Below are positions 47,691-60,689 of a DNA stretch of 64,000 nucleotides, piece by piece. This stretch comes from Chiridota heheva (lineage: Eukaryota; Echinodermata; Holothuroidea; Apodida; Chiridotidae). How positions within the stretch are numbered: position 1 is the stretch's first letter; the number at the start of each line of letters is the position of its first letter. Position numbers and translations under genes: made by a program. Below the pieces are notes generated by a model that was not told the origin of the DNA, searched no databases, and saw only the letters and a list, made by a program, of their open reading frames with translations. The stretch spans positions 56,001-120,000 of the forward strand of contig JAIGNY010000163.1 of the NCBI GenBank assembly GCA_020152595.1, written 5' to 3'.

Positions 47691-48975
47691 AAATTTAGGA
47701 CTTAGAGTAACAGGGGAAGGGCAGATATTGAGGGGTAGGGATGTTTTAGGATGAGATCTGTGAAGACTTATATAGTTAAAACTTTTTATTGGATTTCCAA
47801 TGGAATGTCTTAAACAATAAATTCATGCGCTGAAAAGATTTCAAAATAAAAACGAAAATCAGATGAAGTGATTTCAAAAAGTGGTGCGTTTATTTGAGGT
47901 TGAATTTCAAATGTACTTACAGAACCGCAGGCAAAATAAAAATCGCGGGGAAAATAAAAGTTTGCAGAACTGGTATATGAAGTGTATTGACCTCTTAGCT
48001 GTGCTGCTTCAGTTTGGTTTTCTAAACCATGAAAATGTATTTCTTCTGTGCATTTGATAATTTGAAGAAAAAAAATGCAAAAAAACATTGTCTAGAAGTA
48101 TTATGAATGGTACACTTTCATTATGATTAAACCCACCTCTCCCGGCATATTTTGCCGTAAGCCAGAACTGGAGCTTCATTCTGACTAAAATTTTTTGAAA
48201 GTATGCCATCACCTGCCTCTTCGAAATGCCGCAGTTGGGTCGTAACTATGCTGAACTTCACTTTTTTTGAACATTTGATTCTCTTTATTTTCTGATTTGT
48301 TCCCCTTTTTTTTTGCAGGATTAATTTTGCTCAACAAGTAATTTTTCAGTCAGTTCTTGTGTGCATAGCAACTTCAACTATTTTGACTGTATTTTTCAGG
48401 CAATTTTACAGTTTTTTAAAAGTTTTGGCTGAAGCCTAGTTTTAAATCACACTGTGTATTTAAGATTACGATATTCCTACTCAAATTACGTGTGACTTCA
48501 TGATTGTCACCACCAAAAACAACATAGGACGTTTATTAGGGAATATATGGTAAATACACTTTGCATTTATACACCAATTTTGGTTGGTTAAAATGTTAGT
48601 AATTTTTCAAAAATAAACAAAATCAAAACCTGGTGTAAGTTTCACAATGCTGCCAACATACAAGGCTAAAGTGCTTTCTATAATATGAAATATCCCTTAC
48701 TTTACTGTTGGGAAGACAAAGAAAGTAAGCATTTGCATTAGAGTCAACTGTCTATTAAAAATAATCCATTTATTTTTTTCGAAAAATTGGTATATATATA
48801 TATATATATATATATATTGCTCATTTGGATTAACCCTACCTACCCAACAAAATTACTACTTACTATTACTAACATTTTTATTTCATTTTATCTGAAATGA
48901 TAGCTTTAGTATTAAAGTTGGAGAGAAAATTGTGTATTAGCTTTGCATGAACATATTTGAACTTTTTCTCTACAG
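47691..48975. other. Non-coding stretch with a short TA run
   Basis: No gene recognised. A (TA)14 run lies at 48791-48818. Confidence 0.4.
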
Positions 48976-49262
48976 ATAACAGAGGATAACGCTGCCTTGT
49001 TTGAAGGCTGTTTTATGACAATGAACAGAGGAAATAAGACATAGGCAACCTCAACAGGGAAATGGGCAGGTTTCCTCCTGAAGATAATCCTGGTGGTATT
49101 TACCACTTGCAAAGGTGAGCCATTAAATAAAAAGAGAGCTTCTTTTAAAAGAATAATTTCAGTGGTCAAAGCAATGGGCTCATTTTTAGATGGAGTTAAT
49201 GTTGAAGAGGACTTCGACAGAAACAAAATGGTGAAAGATAGCATTCAAGTCGTATTCTACTA
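48976..49262 (+). CDS. Candidate host coding exon (frame and end uncertain)
   Basis: A strong acceptor, TTTTTCTCTACAG, ends at 48975. Two readings compete. In the first, the exon ends at 49114 before a good GTGAGC donor and carries ATG at 49062 (MGRFPPEDNPGGIYHLQ), leaving two bases that join in phase to 49654. In the second, the frame starting at 48976 reads ITEDNAALFEGCFMTMNRG, stops at 49042, and is then open to 49261 (ending in SFLDGVNVEEDFDRNKMV). The low number of stops in several frames suggests past coding constraint. I recognise no domain. The interval may be the first coding exon of the BEN-like model downstream or a pseudo-exon. Confidence 0.3.
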
Positions 49263-49345
49263 AGGAGATATGAAGTTTAGTATAATTTGAACTGAAGTTG
49301 TGAAGTTTTGGTGTCACATCCTCAAATTTCTCAGTCTAAAAATAA

Positions 49346-49416
49346 AGCTTGTCACAAGCTTGCTGCAAGCTTGTTACAAGTTTGCTGCAAACTAGGTTTT
49401 TTTGTATTGTAAGGGT
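49346..49416. mobile_element. Minimal CAAGCTTGC element
   Basis: Four AAGCTTGTCAC/AAGCTTGCTGC-type motifs end near TATTGTAAGGG (49405-49415), a worn family terminus. It lies inside the putative intron between 49115 and 49653. Confidence 0.5.
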
Positions 49417-49653
49417 TATGTTTTCTCTGCAGGAAGATATCTGGGAATTCAGAAAATTTTGAAGGAATCACGGAAGAACAATATTAAATTTCATTTGTGT
49501 ATTTATCCTTGTAATTTTTTTCTGGACATTTGTCCTTGTTAGCACAGAGTTTAATGCTGGTTGTGTTTGTGTGTGCATCTTGGGGTCGGGGAATTTGGAA
49601 GCAACCCATATCTGTAAGAACCATGTATGTAATGAATGATATCTTCATTTCAG

Positions 49654-51383
49654 GAGGAAAACGAGTAGAACATCAGCAATAAAGGCCATCCAAAAATTGA
49701 CAAGCCTGTTGTTTTCATCAGAGGATGTGAAAATCAGCAGTGTCCTGGGCAAACACACAATTAAACAAGAATGTTGAAATGCAAAGACCAGCTCTTGACA
49801 CAAATTAAATTGCTGGAAAGTAAGGGCATGCCTGAAGGTTTCTGAATTATGACTAGAATTGTAGCTGTAGATTATAAATATGAACACTTAACTTGTATAA
49901 CCTTTTACTGTTACAGTACCTCAGTTTTAATTATGTGTGCTTTTATTCATGAAGAACCAATTAATGCACTGATCTCCACAAACTAAAGGGTATACTGCCT
50001 ACAATAATACATCCATAATAGAAATTGTCTTTTTTCCAAATCCTTTCTGTCGATCTTGAATATTCTTAAATACGAAACAGTTGTAAAACCGAAGTCAGGC
50101 TCATAACAAGTTGATGAAAAATAATGAACTGAAGAACATAAGAATTGAGAAGATCAATGTGATTATAAACATTTTCAATTTCCCTTCAGAAACATTCCTT
50201 CAAGAGTTTATTCTAGCATTCACTTATTTGCAATGTCATATTCAAAGGTATTGAGTACAACAGGAATTCAGCAATATCATAATATTTTTTATCCATCAAA
50301 TTAAATGTGCAAGCTGTGAGTTTGTGTGCCACATTACACAGCAGTGTTAAATTAGATCTGATTTTAGTCCAATTTAAATTGAATAGCTGTCATGCTATTG
50401 TCACTTGGTCAAAATTTGATTGGAAATTTTGATATGATGAAATGATTGTTGTAGGGCCAACCACCCAAAATTGGCTGTTATCATGCAAGTTTATTTAAAT
50501 TATTTTAATAAAAAAAGATTTTAATAGAACAAAATGTGAAGAAACTATATAATTCAATATCATTCTGTTTTTGTTTTGTTTTATTTTGTTAGGATATATT
50601 CAAGTTGAAAACTCTTTCTTATCTGTAAATGAGTGGTGTAGTGAGTTGACTATGGAAGGTTAGGCTCCTCACCTTCACATTCTTTTAAACTCTTTTAGTG
50701 TTGAATTATTTTCCCTTGAACTTTCTTAAAAAAAGCTGTTAAATTATATTATTTCCTTGATAAATTCTATTTCACTACTTTACTCACATACCAAATGGCT
50801 TTTACGCCACCAAATCACACAACAAAATATGATAGAATACGTACATAATGCTGAGGAATCTGAGAATGTGGGATTGCAAGTAGTATAATTTCATTAGTTT
50901 CTACTGATGATACAGAACTTTAAACTTAATCTCCTTAACGGAATACTATTTTTCAATTCTTTTTCATTTTGTTTCTTTTGAAGTCCTTGTTCATATCTTA
51001 AGAATTTACTTAATCCCTGTACTAATCCCTCAACAGATGTTCTTTCCCTAATTACTTTGTAAAACTAATGGTATAAACCTATTACAGTAGAAGTAATTTT
51101 TCTTTACCCAATATAAACTTAATTGTCAAAAAATTACCTACTGTATTCATCCTTAAAAGCGAGGATTGGTTACAGCAAGCAATTGGTCCTTAGTTAACTA
51201 GGCCTTAAAAGTTGCTTCCGGGATTTGGAAAAAATTGTAAACAGTTTCCTACCCACCTACCAACGTGAAACAAATAATAAGTATTGCGTCCTTTTTTTCT
51301 TCTTTTTAGGTCTTCGGGTGCAAAAGTACTTGTACAACACAGCGATTACACAGTGCAGAGGCAAGCTGAGGGATCTGCTATAA
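49654..51383 (+). CDS. Candidate three-exon host gene, BEN-domain-like C-terminus
   Basis: Proposed exons: 49654-49819, 50593-50658 and 51310-51383 (stop TAA 51381-51383). Flanking signals are TTCATTTCAG, A|GTAAGG, TTTTGTTAG, G|GTTAGG and CTTCTTTTTAG. Both internal junctions are phase 1 and preserve one frame. Exon 1 reads AIQKLTSLLFSSEDVKISSV then LGKHTIKQE; the leucine-rich L-x2-LF-x2-ED-x3-SS-x2-GK pattern resembles the start of BEN domains, which bind DNA or proteins in chromatin regulators. Exon 2 gives YIQVENSFLSVNEWCSEL and exon 3 YLYNTAITQCRGKLRDLL, the latter like a BEN C-terminal helix. In exon 1 the BEN-like frame meets TGA at 49775 and the frame joining exon 2 opens at 49765, so a one-base frameshift near 49765-49771 must be assumed. 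This could be an assembly error or a pseudogene. An AATAAA overlaps the stop region. The model is inferred. Confidence 0.42.
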
Positions 51384-52257
<874 letters not shown>

Positions 52258-52277
52258 AAGGATGGCAACCAGGCTTC

Positions 52278-52640
52278 TCTTCTCTTAAAGCATTCCAGGC
52301 TTTTCCAGGGTGTTACTGCATTTTTGTATTCTGCACTTTTCCTGTCTTATCTTGGCTCTTCATGAGTTAGGGGAAGCAGGCTTGAAGTTCCTATCTGAGT
52401 TACATTCAATAAAAAAAAACCTGGACTTCTTAGGATCAGGCATACCAGGCTTTTCCAGGCTGTTCTTTCTGTTAAGGGATTCCTGGGTTTTTGTATAATG
52501 GGCTTTTTCTGTCTCATCTTAGCTTTTTATCAGCCAGGAGAACTAGGATTTTTGAGGGGAAAACCCTGGATTTCCCAGGATAAAATCTAAGCTTTCCAGG
52601 CTTTTATTCCATGGAAAACCTAAGTTTTCTAGGTTTAAAT
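52278..52640 (+). repeat. Two diverged ~160-bp tandem units (CCAGGCTTTTCCAGG)
   Basis: CAT(T/A)CCAGGCTTTTCCAGG, TTTTTGTAT, TTT(C/T)CTGTCT and ATCTT(G/A)GCT occur in order at about 52291 and 52440. The second unit decays into shorter CCAGG repeats toward 52640. Confidence 0.65.
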
Positions 52641-52649
52641 TCATTGGGG

Positions 52650-52995
52650 TATGCACACGCTAATTTTATCAAAAGGTTCTATTTGTATTGATTTGCATGC
52701 TGAGTATGGCTTAAGTTAAAACCATATCTCATTAACAGTATATATCGGACTTTGACAAAATGTGGTACATGGTATGTACATATGTCCTACAGTTGTGGTA
52801 GATATGTCATTAATATTAATGAGTTAACAGGGCTTTAAAATTCTTGAAATAAGATAAATGAGCATACTGCTTGTGCAACATACTTCTATGATAATGTTGT
52901 TAATTATTGTGCACATGCTAATGTTGTCAATAGGTTCTGTTTGTATTGATTTGCATGCTAGGTATGGTTTATGAATAAATATGGAACAAATACAA
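52650..52995 (+). repeat. Two ~75-bp units with ATTTGCATGC, spaced ~258 bp
   Basis: GCACA(C/T)GCTAAT, GGTTCT(A/G)TTTGTATTGAT and TTGCATGCT(G/A)(A/G)GTATGG occur at about 52654 and 52911. Each contains a perfect ATTTGCAT octamer (52691-52698 and 52949-52956), like the larger octamer-rich repeats. Confidence 0.7.
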
Positions 52996-53324
52996 TGACA
53001 TGACAGTTGATACAAAACTTGCAAATCAATCAGCTTATGGAAAAAAAGCATTGCAACCACAAAATCTTTTGGTTCTGATTGGACCAAAAAATTATGTATA
53101 AGTATGCATTATCTTTTTATGTATTTTGTGATAACTTTTTTTTATAAGTGTTTTGATACATTAATTTTTAATGGTCATTTATTCATTTTCACATTTTACT
53201 ATTGTCTTTCAATATGATCAGAATTTGAAATATACAGTTGATTTTTGAAAATTTAATTTCTCTGTCTCCATTTTAAAAGTTTCTAGAGAGTGCAATAGTG
53301 TCGTTTCCATGTTCTGTGCTCCAT

Positions 53325-53765
53325 ACTGATGGTCAGCCTCTATTTCAAGCTTATGTCTTCATCCAGTGTCAGCCTCATGTCATGCTCATTTAAATATTTA
53401 GCCAGAATGTCAGCCTGATATCAGGCCCCTGCAGTGTCGGGCTCATGTCATGCTCATTTAAATATTTAGCCTCAGTATTAAGCCCCGACATTGAATGTTG
53501 GGCCCATGTTGTGCTTCAATGTCGGCCTCATACTGTGTTTGTATGTCGGCCTCATGTCATGCTCATTTAAATATTTGGCCTCTGTAATAAGCCCGACATT
53601 GAATGTAGGGTTCATGTTGTGTTCAAAAATCGGCCGCATGTTGTGCTTGAATGTTGGCCTCATGTCAGTTTAATGTCTTGTTCAAAAATCGGCCTCATGT
53701 TGTGTTTGAATGTCGGCCTCATGTCATGCTCCAATGTCATGAATTAAGCCCAGACATTTGAGCAT
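53325..53765 (+). repeat. Degenerate GTCGGCCTCATGT repeat
   Basis: About 15 imperfect units of 20-25 bp (AATGTCGGCCTCATGTCATG, GTTGTGCTTGAATGTTGG). An interspersed CATTTAAATATTT segment occurs three times (53388, 53455, 53563). The 60-codon frames on both strands follow the unit. Confidence 0.8.
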
Positions 53766-53834
53766 TATCTTCGGCCCTGAAACGGATTCTCAATTTTAGG
53801 CTTCATGTATTGCCCGAATCGGCTCTAACAATTT

Positions 53835-55460
53835 CGTGAGGGTTAAGGGGTACTGTTCAAGTGAGCATGATTAGGGGTTGTGTGTGCATACTAATTAGCC
53901 TATTTGCATAACAAAGAAAATATTTGTATCTATGACATCTCTTAAATTAAAGTGGATGTGGAGATTTGTTTGCACAAATGATCATATATGTGAAGAATAT
54001 TGTCTACATTTAATGGTGAGGTGAAGTGTTCATATTAATTAGGTTATTTACATATTAATAGACTTGTACAAAATGTTTAACATGAGCTCATAAGTTAAAG
54101 TTATGAATGGTATACATTCATGTAATTTGGCACAGGGGTAGAGGACATGGGTACTGTTCAAATAAGCATGAATGGGGGTTGTGTGTTCATACTAATTAGC
54201 ATTTTTGCATAACAAAGAAAATGTTTGTATCTGTGACATGTCTCAAATTACAGTGGGAGTGGGGATTTTGTTTACACAAATGATCATATATGTGAAGAGC
54301 ATTGTCTACACTTAATGGTGAGGTGTAATGTGCATATTAATTAAGGTTATTTGCATAACAATAGACTTTCGTACAAGATAATTAACCTGAGATAATAAAT
54401 TGGTTTAGTGGTAGAGGACATTGGTACTAATCAGTTGAGCATGATTAAAGGGAGGGGGTTGTTGTTGTTGTGTATGCGTACTAAATAAACTATTTGCATA
54501 ACAATGAATATTTGTATCTGTGGTATCTCTTGAATTTAAAGTTGTGTGTGGTGATTTTGTTTAAACAAATGATCATACAGTATCTGTGAAGAGCATTGTT
54601 CACACTTAATTAACGGTGAGGTATAGTGTGCATATTAATTAGGTTATTTGCATAAAAATAGACTTTGCTGCAAAATGTTTGACCTGAGATCCAAAATATA
54701 TTTTGCATGGAGTATAGTTGTGGGATGACATTTGGAACAGGTTGGGATGCAGGAATGTCGGACAGTCTGGAATATGCATCATTAGTGGTGAGGGGATTTG
54801 TATTGTTTCCAACGTGTTGTTTGTCATACGTTAAGCAATATTGTTTTGCATAATTTTGCTTTAATTTTATTGTACATTTTACATGTTGCTTGACTTTGCT
54901 TGACACACATATTTCCTTAAATTGGAAGTTGTATAACAATCTAGGATGTAGTTCTGGGAATGTGTAGTGGTTGGGGGAGGGTACAGGTTGGAAAGTGGGC
55001 TTAATGACATTCTTTCATTGACATTGGCAAGTTAAGGCCTCTCCTTTCTTTATTGTTCAATTGATAAAAGTAAAAGAAGTATTATGGTCATATAGACTGC
55101 TAGCTTTTACATGTTTTCTGACTTACTGCATGGGTAAGGTAGCCTTGAGGCTTTTTTTTGTCTTAAAATATCTCTATGAAAACTCAAAGATATTTTGAAG
55201 CTTGTAGTTAAATGTTGTGGAAATTAACAAAGCTAATGAAAATGTAAGTGCATCTTTCCAGATCTTTTAAAGTTCAAGTAATTTGAAATCATATTCCCCT
55301 GCTACCCTATTTCTGAATATACTTCCCTCAATAAGCCCATTCTCTATACTAGCTTTGAATAGTCGAGCCTACTGTCCTTCCGATAGTTCTTATTTTTAAA
55401 TGAAAGTGCCCCTCATTTACTGTCAAAAAAGTGCCCTCACTTTATTTTCTGCCCCCGTTG
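53835..55460 (+). repeat. Octamer-rich repeat, copy 2
   Basis: Same orientation and block order as 13.57-15.59 kb, lacking the leftmost units. It has four perfect ATTTGCAT sites (53902, 54349, 54492, 54646). The right half matches CTCAAAGATATTTTGA, then AATAAGCCCATT, ACTAGCTTTGAATAGTC and TACTGTCCTTCCGATAGTTC. The 109-codon minus frame inside it has no domain. Confidence 0.65.
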
Positions 55461-55830
55461 CTCCCGACTTCCTTCTGTCACCCTTGCATTTGACTCACTT
55501 TCTTTTCCTGTCATTGCCACACTCACCTGAAACTCACTTAATTCCTGCTGAACTGAAAGATACTGAATCTCTCCAAAAAACTGTACTTAATGATTGTGCA
55601 TTTGCCCTAACTCCAACAATTGTGGATCAGATTCAGTGTGTTGCGAACTTTTAGTCATAATTAGAGGAATAAGGTTAACCGTATACTCAGCTCATAATAA
55701 GATGTCTTGCTGTGTGAATATAAAGCTCTTTGATTGTATATAATGGTGGTACTATCATTGAACTTGCTTTATTATCTCCAGTCTTTCACCTTTTTAAAAT
55801 AATTTTCACACACATTTTTTCTCACCCTAG
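55461..55830 (+). other. Open frame of unknown meaning, then spacer
   Basis: A frame open from about 55400 to 55654 ends with AELKDTESLQKTVLNDCAFA and then a short tail. The composition is protein-like, but I recognise no family and see no clear acceptor. It could be a decayed transposon or pseudo-exon. Confidence 0.2.
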
Positions 55831-58308
55831 GCAGCGATTTCAGGAAAAAGAGAAGAAAAGTACTTTAACGTCCAGGGACAGGAAAAAACTTGTGTGAGTA
55901 TTTTTGCTGTTGTCATGGCGATGGTTATTGTTTGCTTTCTTTTGTTTTGTAAATTTGCTTTTCGCTTTTATAAATCTCATTTTTTAATGACAAAAATGGA
56001 TGCTGATTATCAATTCTGTGGACAATTTTTTGCTTCATGTACTACAATGGATGATTGCATTCATTGTCTATGGAGATTCTTAATAGTTGTTTGCTTTTTA
56101 AGCTGTATTGCGTATTCAAAAACTGTTTGAAAACCAAAATGCAGCTTTGAGTATGACATATTTATAAAAGCCGTGAGCCATTTAATTATTCTTTCACAAG
56201 TAGATACGTAGTGAATTCAGAAAGCTTACGCCCTTGATTCCATGGATGTAGCCAGAGAAGGGAGGGGTGGGGGGGGGTTGACCTGGTTGTTTGACCCCAA
56301 CGGCTCCCCAAAAGGTAAAATGGTTTAGAAATTTTGCTAAAAGGTTATTATTATTTTTTTGCATTGACTTTTTTTGACACAATTTTGGAGAGAAAACAAA
56401 TTAGAGAGAAAAATTTATGCAATTAATAATTTTTTCATTTTTCATTTTACCACCCCCCAATCCAAAAGGCTGGTTACATCCCATGACTGTGTATTCCCAG
56501 TGTTATGTTGTCTCTGAATATTGATGCAAATAAAGCACATAGAGCTGTGCATTAAGTATATTAAAATACATTTCAGCACTATGCAAATTAGTGTGTGTTA
56601 CGCTATATTTGATGTGTGTATTATTAGTACATTTTCCAGTAAGTTCAACTGCCCTATCTTCTATAGTGCATAGTTAATTATACTTTTATAGAATGTAGAA
56701 AGTTTCCATTTTTAGACTTGGTGAGAAAATGGGACTCATTTATACATGTCATTTTTGCACTTCAGTCGAAGAATCCATGAAGGGCGTTTTTCATTGATGT
56801 AATATTTTGCAGCTGATAAACAAAATATGATTTCATTTTGCTGGTTGTGTAAAAGCATGCAGCTATTAACTGAAATTTTGGTTAATAGCTCCATGGTAAG
56901 AGTTAAACTAAAAAGAAAGAAAAAGTAAAGGTAAAGTGAAGTGTAAAGTAAGAGTAAAATGAGTCAGAAATATTCCAATACATGCAATTAACTGCAAGCT
57001 GATTCCAGTTCATGCAGCTATAGGTATGGTAAATAAAGGAGTATAATTGTAGAGGAGGTAGAATTTGTATGTTTTGCAGGGTAGGGGTAGATGATAGGAG
57101 AATAGAAAAGGGTAAAACATCCTGACTACAGTAATCAAATTGTATAAAATATTGTGTTAAAAACAATATGAAATTAAGATTCTGTGTTGGGTGTGTCAAA
57201 AATAAGTAGATATAATATTCAAATGTAATTTCAAATATGTTTTAACTGTATTAGATATGGAATTGTGAAAGGTGGGGGAGAGGGCTAGAGGGGAAGCTGT
57301 ACAACGAGGGTTCAGGTGATTAAGTACCTATTCACAATAAACTTTATTATATTAGAGGTGCTTCCTAGTACTATAGGCCTATTCAAAAATATATGGTTCT
57401 TACCCAGAATTTGAAAGGAATAATCAAACAACTTTTATATAAACACTTTTCCGGGAAAGTATGAAATTTTATTGTTTTATATGCTGGCTATATTATTGCT
57501 CAGCTTAATTACTTTCATATGCCAATTGCAACACAAGGTCAGGAAACGTGTTAACCACACCATTACCATGAAAAACAAAAGTATGGTACTTTAATTTTCA
57601 AGGTGGCCGTGCAGGCCTGTTGAAAATTGGTTTAGTTTATTGAAAGTGGGATTTTTAATGGAAACTTTTCATTTGCAGATTTGTTAAATGAGAACAGGTT
57701 GAATAGAGTAATTAGACAAATTTCATTCTGTTCTGTGAAATTGCAAAACCACTGTCCTAATTAAAAAGTAGTAAATATTTTTCCTTACTTCCAATTCGAA
57801 AATGTATTGAAATTCGACCCAGTTTTATTTAATTCAGATGATAATTGCTTTAAATTAAAACACTTCATTACTTTGTGAGGTAGACCACCAAGTTTTGTTT
57901 TGATTTTGTTAGATTTTGTTGATCATTTTAGTTTCTTTATTGTTCAATTTTCAATTTTGACAAGTATTTGCTTTACTTCTCTTGTTTAAATATGGATCTG
58001 TTCTAATTCCCTCCATCTGTACTTTGTATAAATCATTAATGAAAAAAGTTTAAATTAGAAATTGTATGTAAATCTTCAAAACTCTCCATATTAAAAAAAA
58101 GGGGGGAAATGTTTAGAGGGATGTGTAAATGAGGCCTTAAATGTTTTTGGACCTGCAGAAACAATATGCTGAAATGTTTTAGCATAGGAGGGAATACCAA
58201 GAATTGCCATCCAAATCATTAAAAATAGATCATTTCATAACTTTTGAATAATTTTACTTCATGGCTTTGTTACAAATTTGTGCTATAATAATTAGCAGTT
58301 CTTGAAAC

Positions 58309-58339
<31 letters not shown>

Positions 58340-59922
58340 GAAAGACAAGGTCTTCAGCTGTGTGCCTTCTGTAGTTTTCATACACAACAATTTTTGCATT
58401 CATCATCAAACTTTGAACAGTTCTAACTCAAAGAAAACTTGCTATTTTTAAAATTTAAAGATTATATTCAATTATTATTCTCAATAAGTAATTGCACAGT
58501 AGGTGACCATGCATCCACTAGTAGACAAACCAATACCGTGAAGATCACTTCTCAATGTGAAATTCCGCCAATCATTGAGTGGATGCATGTGATGAGATTT
58601 AATTGCAGGATATTAAACCAAAGAGCAAATTTGCCATTAAATTTGTTTGATCAAAGTCAAAGAACAGTATAGCTCCCTCCTAAATTCAAATATTGCTCAA
58701 TGCGTGCTGAATTATCTAGGTTCTCTGTGTATCGTCCAAAATGCTGAATTATCTAGAATTTCTATATCTGGAGAACAAAATTGGCATGGAACAAGACTTG
58801 ATTCATGGTATGAATGCTAAGATGTAATATGATCAATTTTGAATTCATTTAAAAACTGGACACCCCCTTCCTCCCTCCCATTGTTTTGTTGATATTTGTT
58901 GTTATTTGATGCTATCCTGTGCTATATATCCATTTTTTTGTTCAGAGCTGACAGTTCTGGCTTGAAATATGTGTAACAAATCAAGCTTTGTGATTAATTT
59001 TTTCATTAATTGGACTATATTGCATGATCACCTGATTGTATTAGTTTCATTATCAATCCACTAGAATTGTAGAAAATTCAGTTACCCATGCAAAGATTGA
59101 CTGACCTACACAAATCTAGTTTAGGTTTAACACACTGCTTCTCCTCACCTGCCCCACCCTCCTCCCCATTGATAAAAAAGGATAAATAAATGATGATGAT
59201 GATGATGATGGTGATGGTGGTGATGATGATGATGATGTTGCAGCATGCTTGCAGTGCGCTTGCAACAAGCTAACAATTTTTAGCTTGTGCAAATGTGCTG
59301 CAAGCTAGTATTTGGAACAAACTAGTTTGCGAGAGCTAGCAAAAACTATCTGCAAGCTTCCGCAAGCTAACAAATATTTTACGCTTACTTGAGCAAGCTA
59401 ATGCTAGCTTGCTCAAGCCAGTATTTGTTCCAAATACTAGCTTGCAGCATTCTAAAATTTCTGTAAGGGAATAAATCAATCAATCAGTCATCACTCTGCC
59501 AGCCGGTCGGTTGGTCAGTAAGTCAGTCAGTCAGTCAATCAATCAATTTGAATTATAAATGAGTAAAAGAATACCTATAGTGCATGTTAGTGTCATTTCT
59601 CTAGATTTAAAACTCTGTGGGGTTCAGAGAGCCTATTACTGTATGCTACCTTTAACTATTTGCTGGTTTAGCTATACCAAATAATAGACCTTCCCTGAAT
59701 GCTGACCTACAGTGCAGTACTGGGCATACAATAAGGCTCACTGACAAAAGTTTGAAGATCTATGATTTGTTAACACCTAAATATAATTCTTGCCTTGGGT
59801 TTCATTATTTATGTAACAGTAGATACGCCTATAGATTTTTATCAACCAAAATATGATTAACACCTTTTTGTCTCAAATATTTCAGAGATAATTTGCAGTG
59901 GGAATACATGAAGCCCTATTAA
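55831..59922 (+). CDS. Candidate two-exon C-terminus of an unrecognised host gene
   Basis: Exon 1 (55831-55893) lies between a strong acceptor, TTTTTTCTCACCCTAG, and a perfect GTGAGT donor. Read from its second base it gives QRFQEKEKKSTLTSRDRKKL, a basic, charged, helix-like segment, and leaves two bases. Exon 2 starts at 59886 after TCTCAAATATTTCAG; its first base completes the codon, giving valine, then DNLQWEYMKPY and TAA at 59920-59922. The splice signals and matching phase argue for a real 3' end with a ~4-kb intron. No upstream exon is assigned; the two bases left at 49114 would also fit, so a link to that exon is possible. I do not recognise the protein. Both exons are short and chance cannot be excluded. 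Confidence 0.33.
55894..59190. other. Long intron-like or intergenic stretch
   Basis: No further gene recognised. It contains G-rich tracts (56255-56278), a poly(A) run near 58312-58333, and scattered small frames without domains. Confidence 0.4.
59192..59240. repeat. GAT/GGT trinucleotide microsatellite
   Basis: About sixteen GAT or GGT units directly precede the AGCT array. Confidence 0.9.
59241..59470. mobile_element. CAAGCTTGC-type element, right terminus intact
   Basis: CAGCATGCTTGCAGTGCGC, GCTAGTATTTGGAACAAACT and CTTGAGCAAGCTAATGCTAG motifs precede TTTCTGTAAGGGA (59458-59470). The left terminus is replaced by the GAT microsatellite. Confidence 0.65.
59471..59547. repeat. TCAA/AGTC tetranucleotide repeat
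   Basis: Imperfect ATCA and GTCA units, for example AGTCAGTCAGTCAGTCAATC, immediately follow the element at 59241-59470. Confidence 0.8.
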
Positions 59923-60079
59923 AATAACATAAGAGGCTGGCAAAATTTAAAAAGAGTGATATTTAATATATGTCATCAAAAAATAAAATGACCAAACTAA
60001 TTAAGAGTTCATCTGAGGGAAAATTGGAAACTAATCACATAGAGATTTTCAGCAGCTAGGGAATCTTGACTCTATAGAA

Positions 60080-60547
60080 CGGCAATTCCTAATAGGCGGG
60101 TTGCGGGCCAAATCTGGCCCACCAGACAATCCAATCTGGCCCGCGAACAATAGTCATTATATAATGCAATACAGTGCATTGCATGACAGTGCATTGCATG
60201 TAAGATCAATCCAAATGAGATCGGTAAAAATCGCATAATACTCGTTTATTTTGTTTTTTTCCTAGGCAGATCAGCTCACTAAAACATCGGGGCTTATCAA
60301 ATAAAATGTTATATTTAGTTCTGCTATAAATTAGTCTCGCGGCTTGTCAAAGGAAGGTGGATAAGAGAACCGGCAATATCTAGCGTGCATTCTTCTAATC
60401 GTGCACGCTCTCAACTTGTTTGTAATCAGGGGTTGTTTTGATGGGTTTTGTTTGTCACATGATGCTGGTTTTGCCACACTATTGGCCCAAGGCCTGAAGC
60501 TGTTGTGAAATGATGGCCCTTTGCATATTTTAATTTAAGAACCCTTG
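60080..60547. mobile_element. Non-autonomous hAT-like element with 8-bp duplication
   Basis: CTATAGAA flanks the element exactly on both sides (60072-60079 and 60548-60555), the duplication length typical of hAT transposons. The ends, CGGCAATTCCTAAT at the left and the complement CAAGGGTTCTTAAA at the right, are imperfect inverted repeats of the hAT CAG-x-GGTTCTTAA type. Inside, GCGGGCCAAATCTGGCCC and TGGCCCGCG resemble subterminal motifs of such elements. There is no transposase; the minus frame at 60426-60617 has no domain. Confidence 0.7.
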
Positions 60548-60689
60548 CTATAGAAAATAGCTTGACCGTCATTAAATCTCTCACATCATGGTGCTGATTG
60601 GCTTTTGATGATAGCAATTTACTACTATACTAGGATTTTGCCATTTGATTTCAGATCTGCATTTTGGAATGAACACTATATATGAAAAT

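Noticed and set aside
55400-55654. Plus-strand frame as a complete gene
   Set aside because: It starts inside the octamer-rich repeat; only its last ~40 codons look protein-like and no family is recognised.
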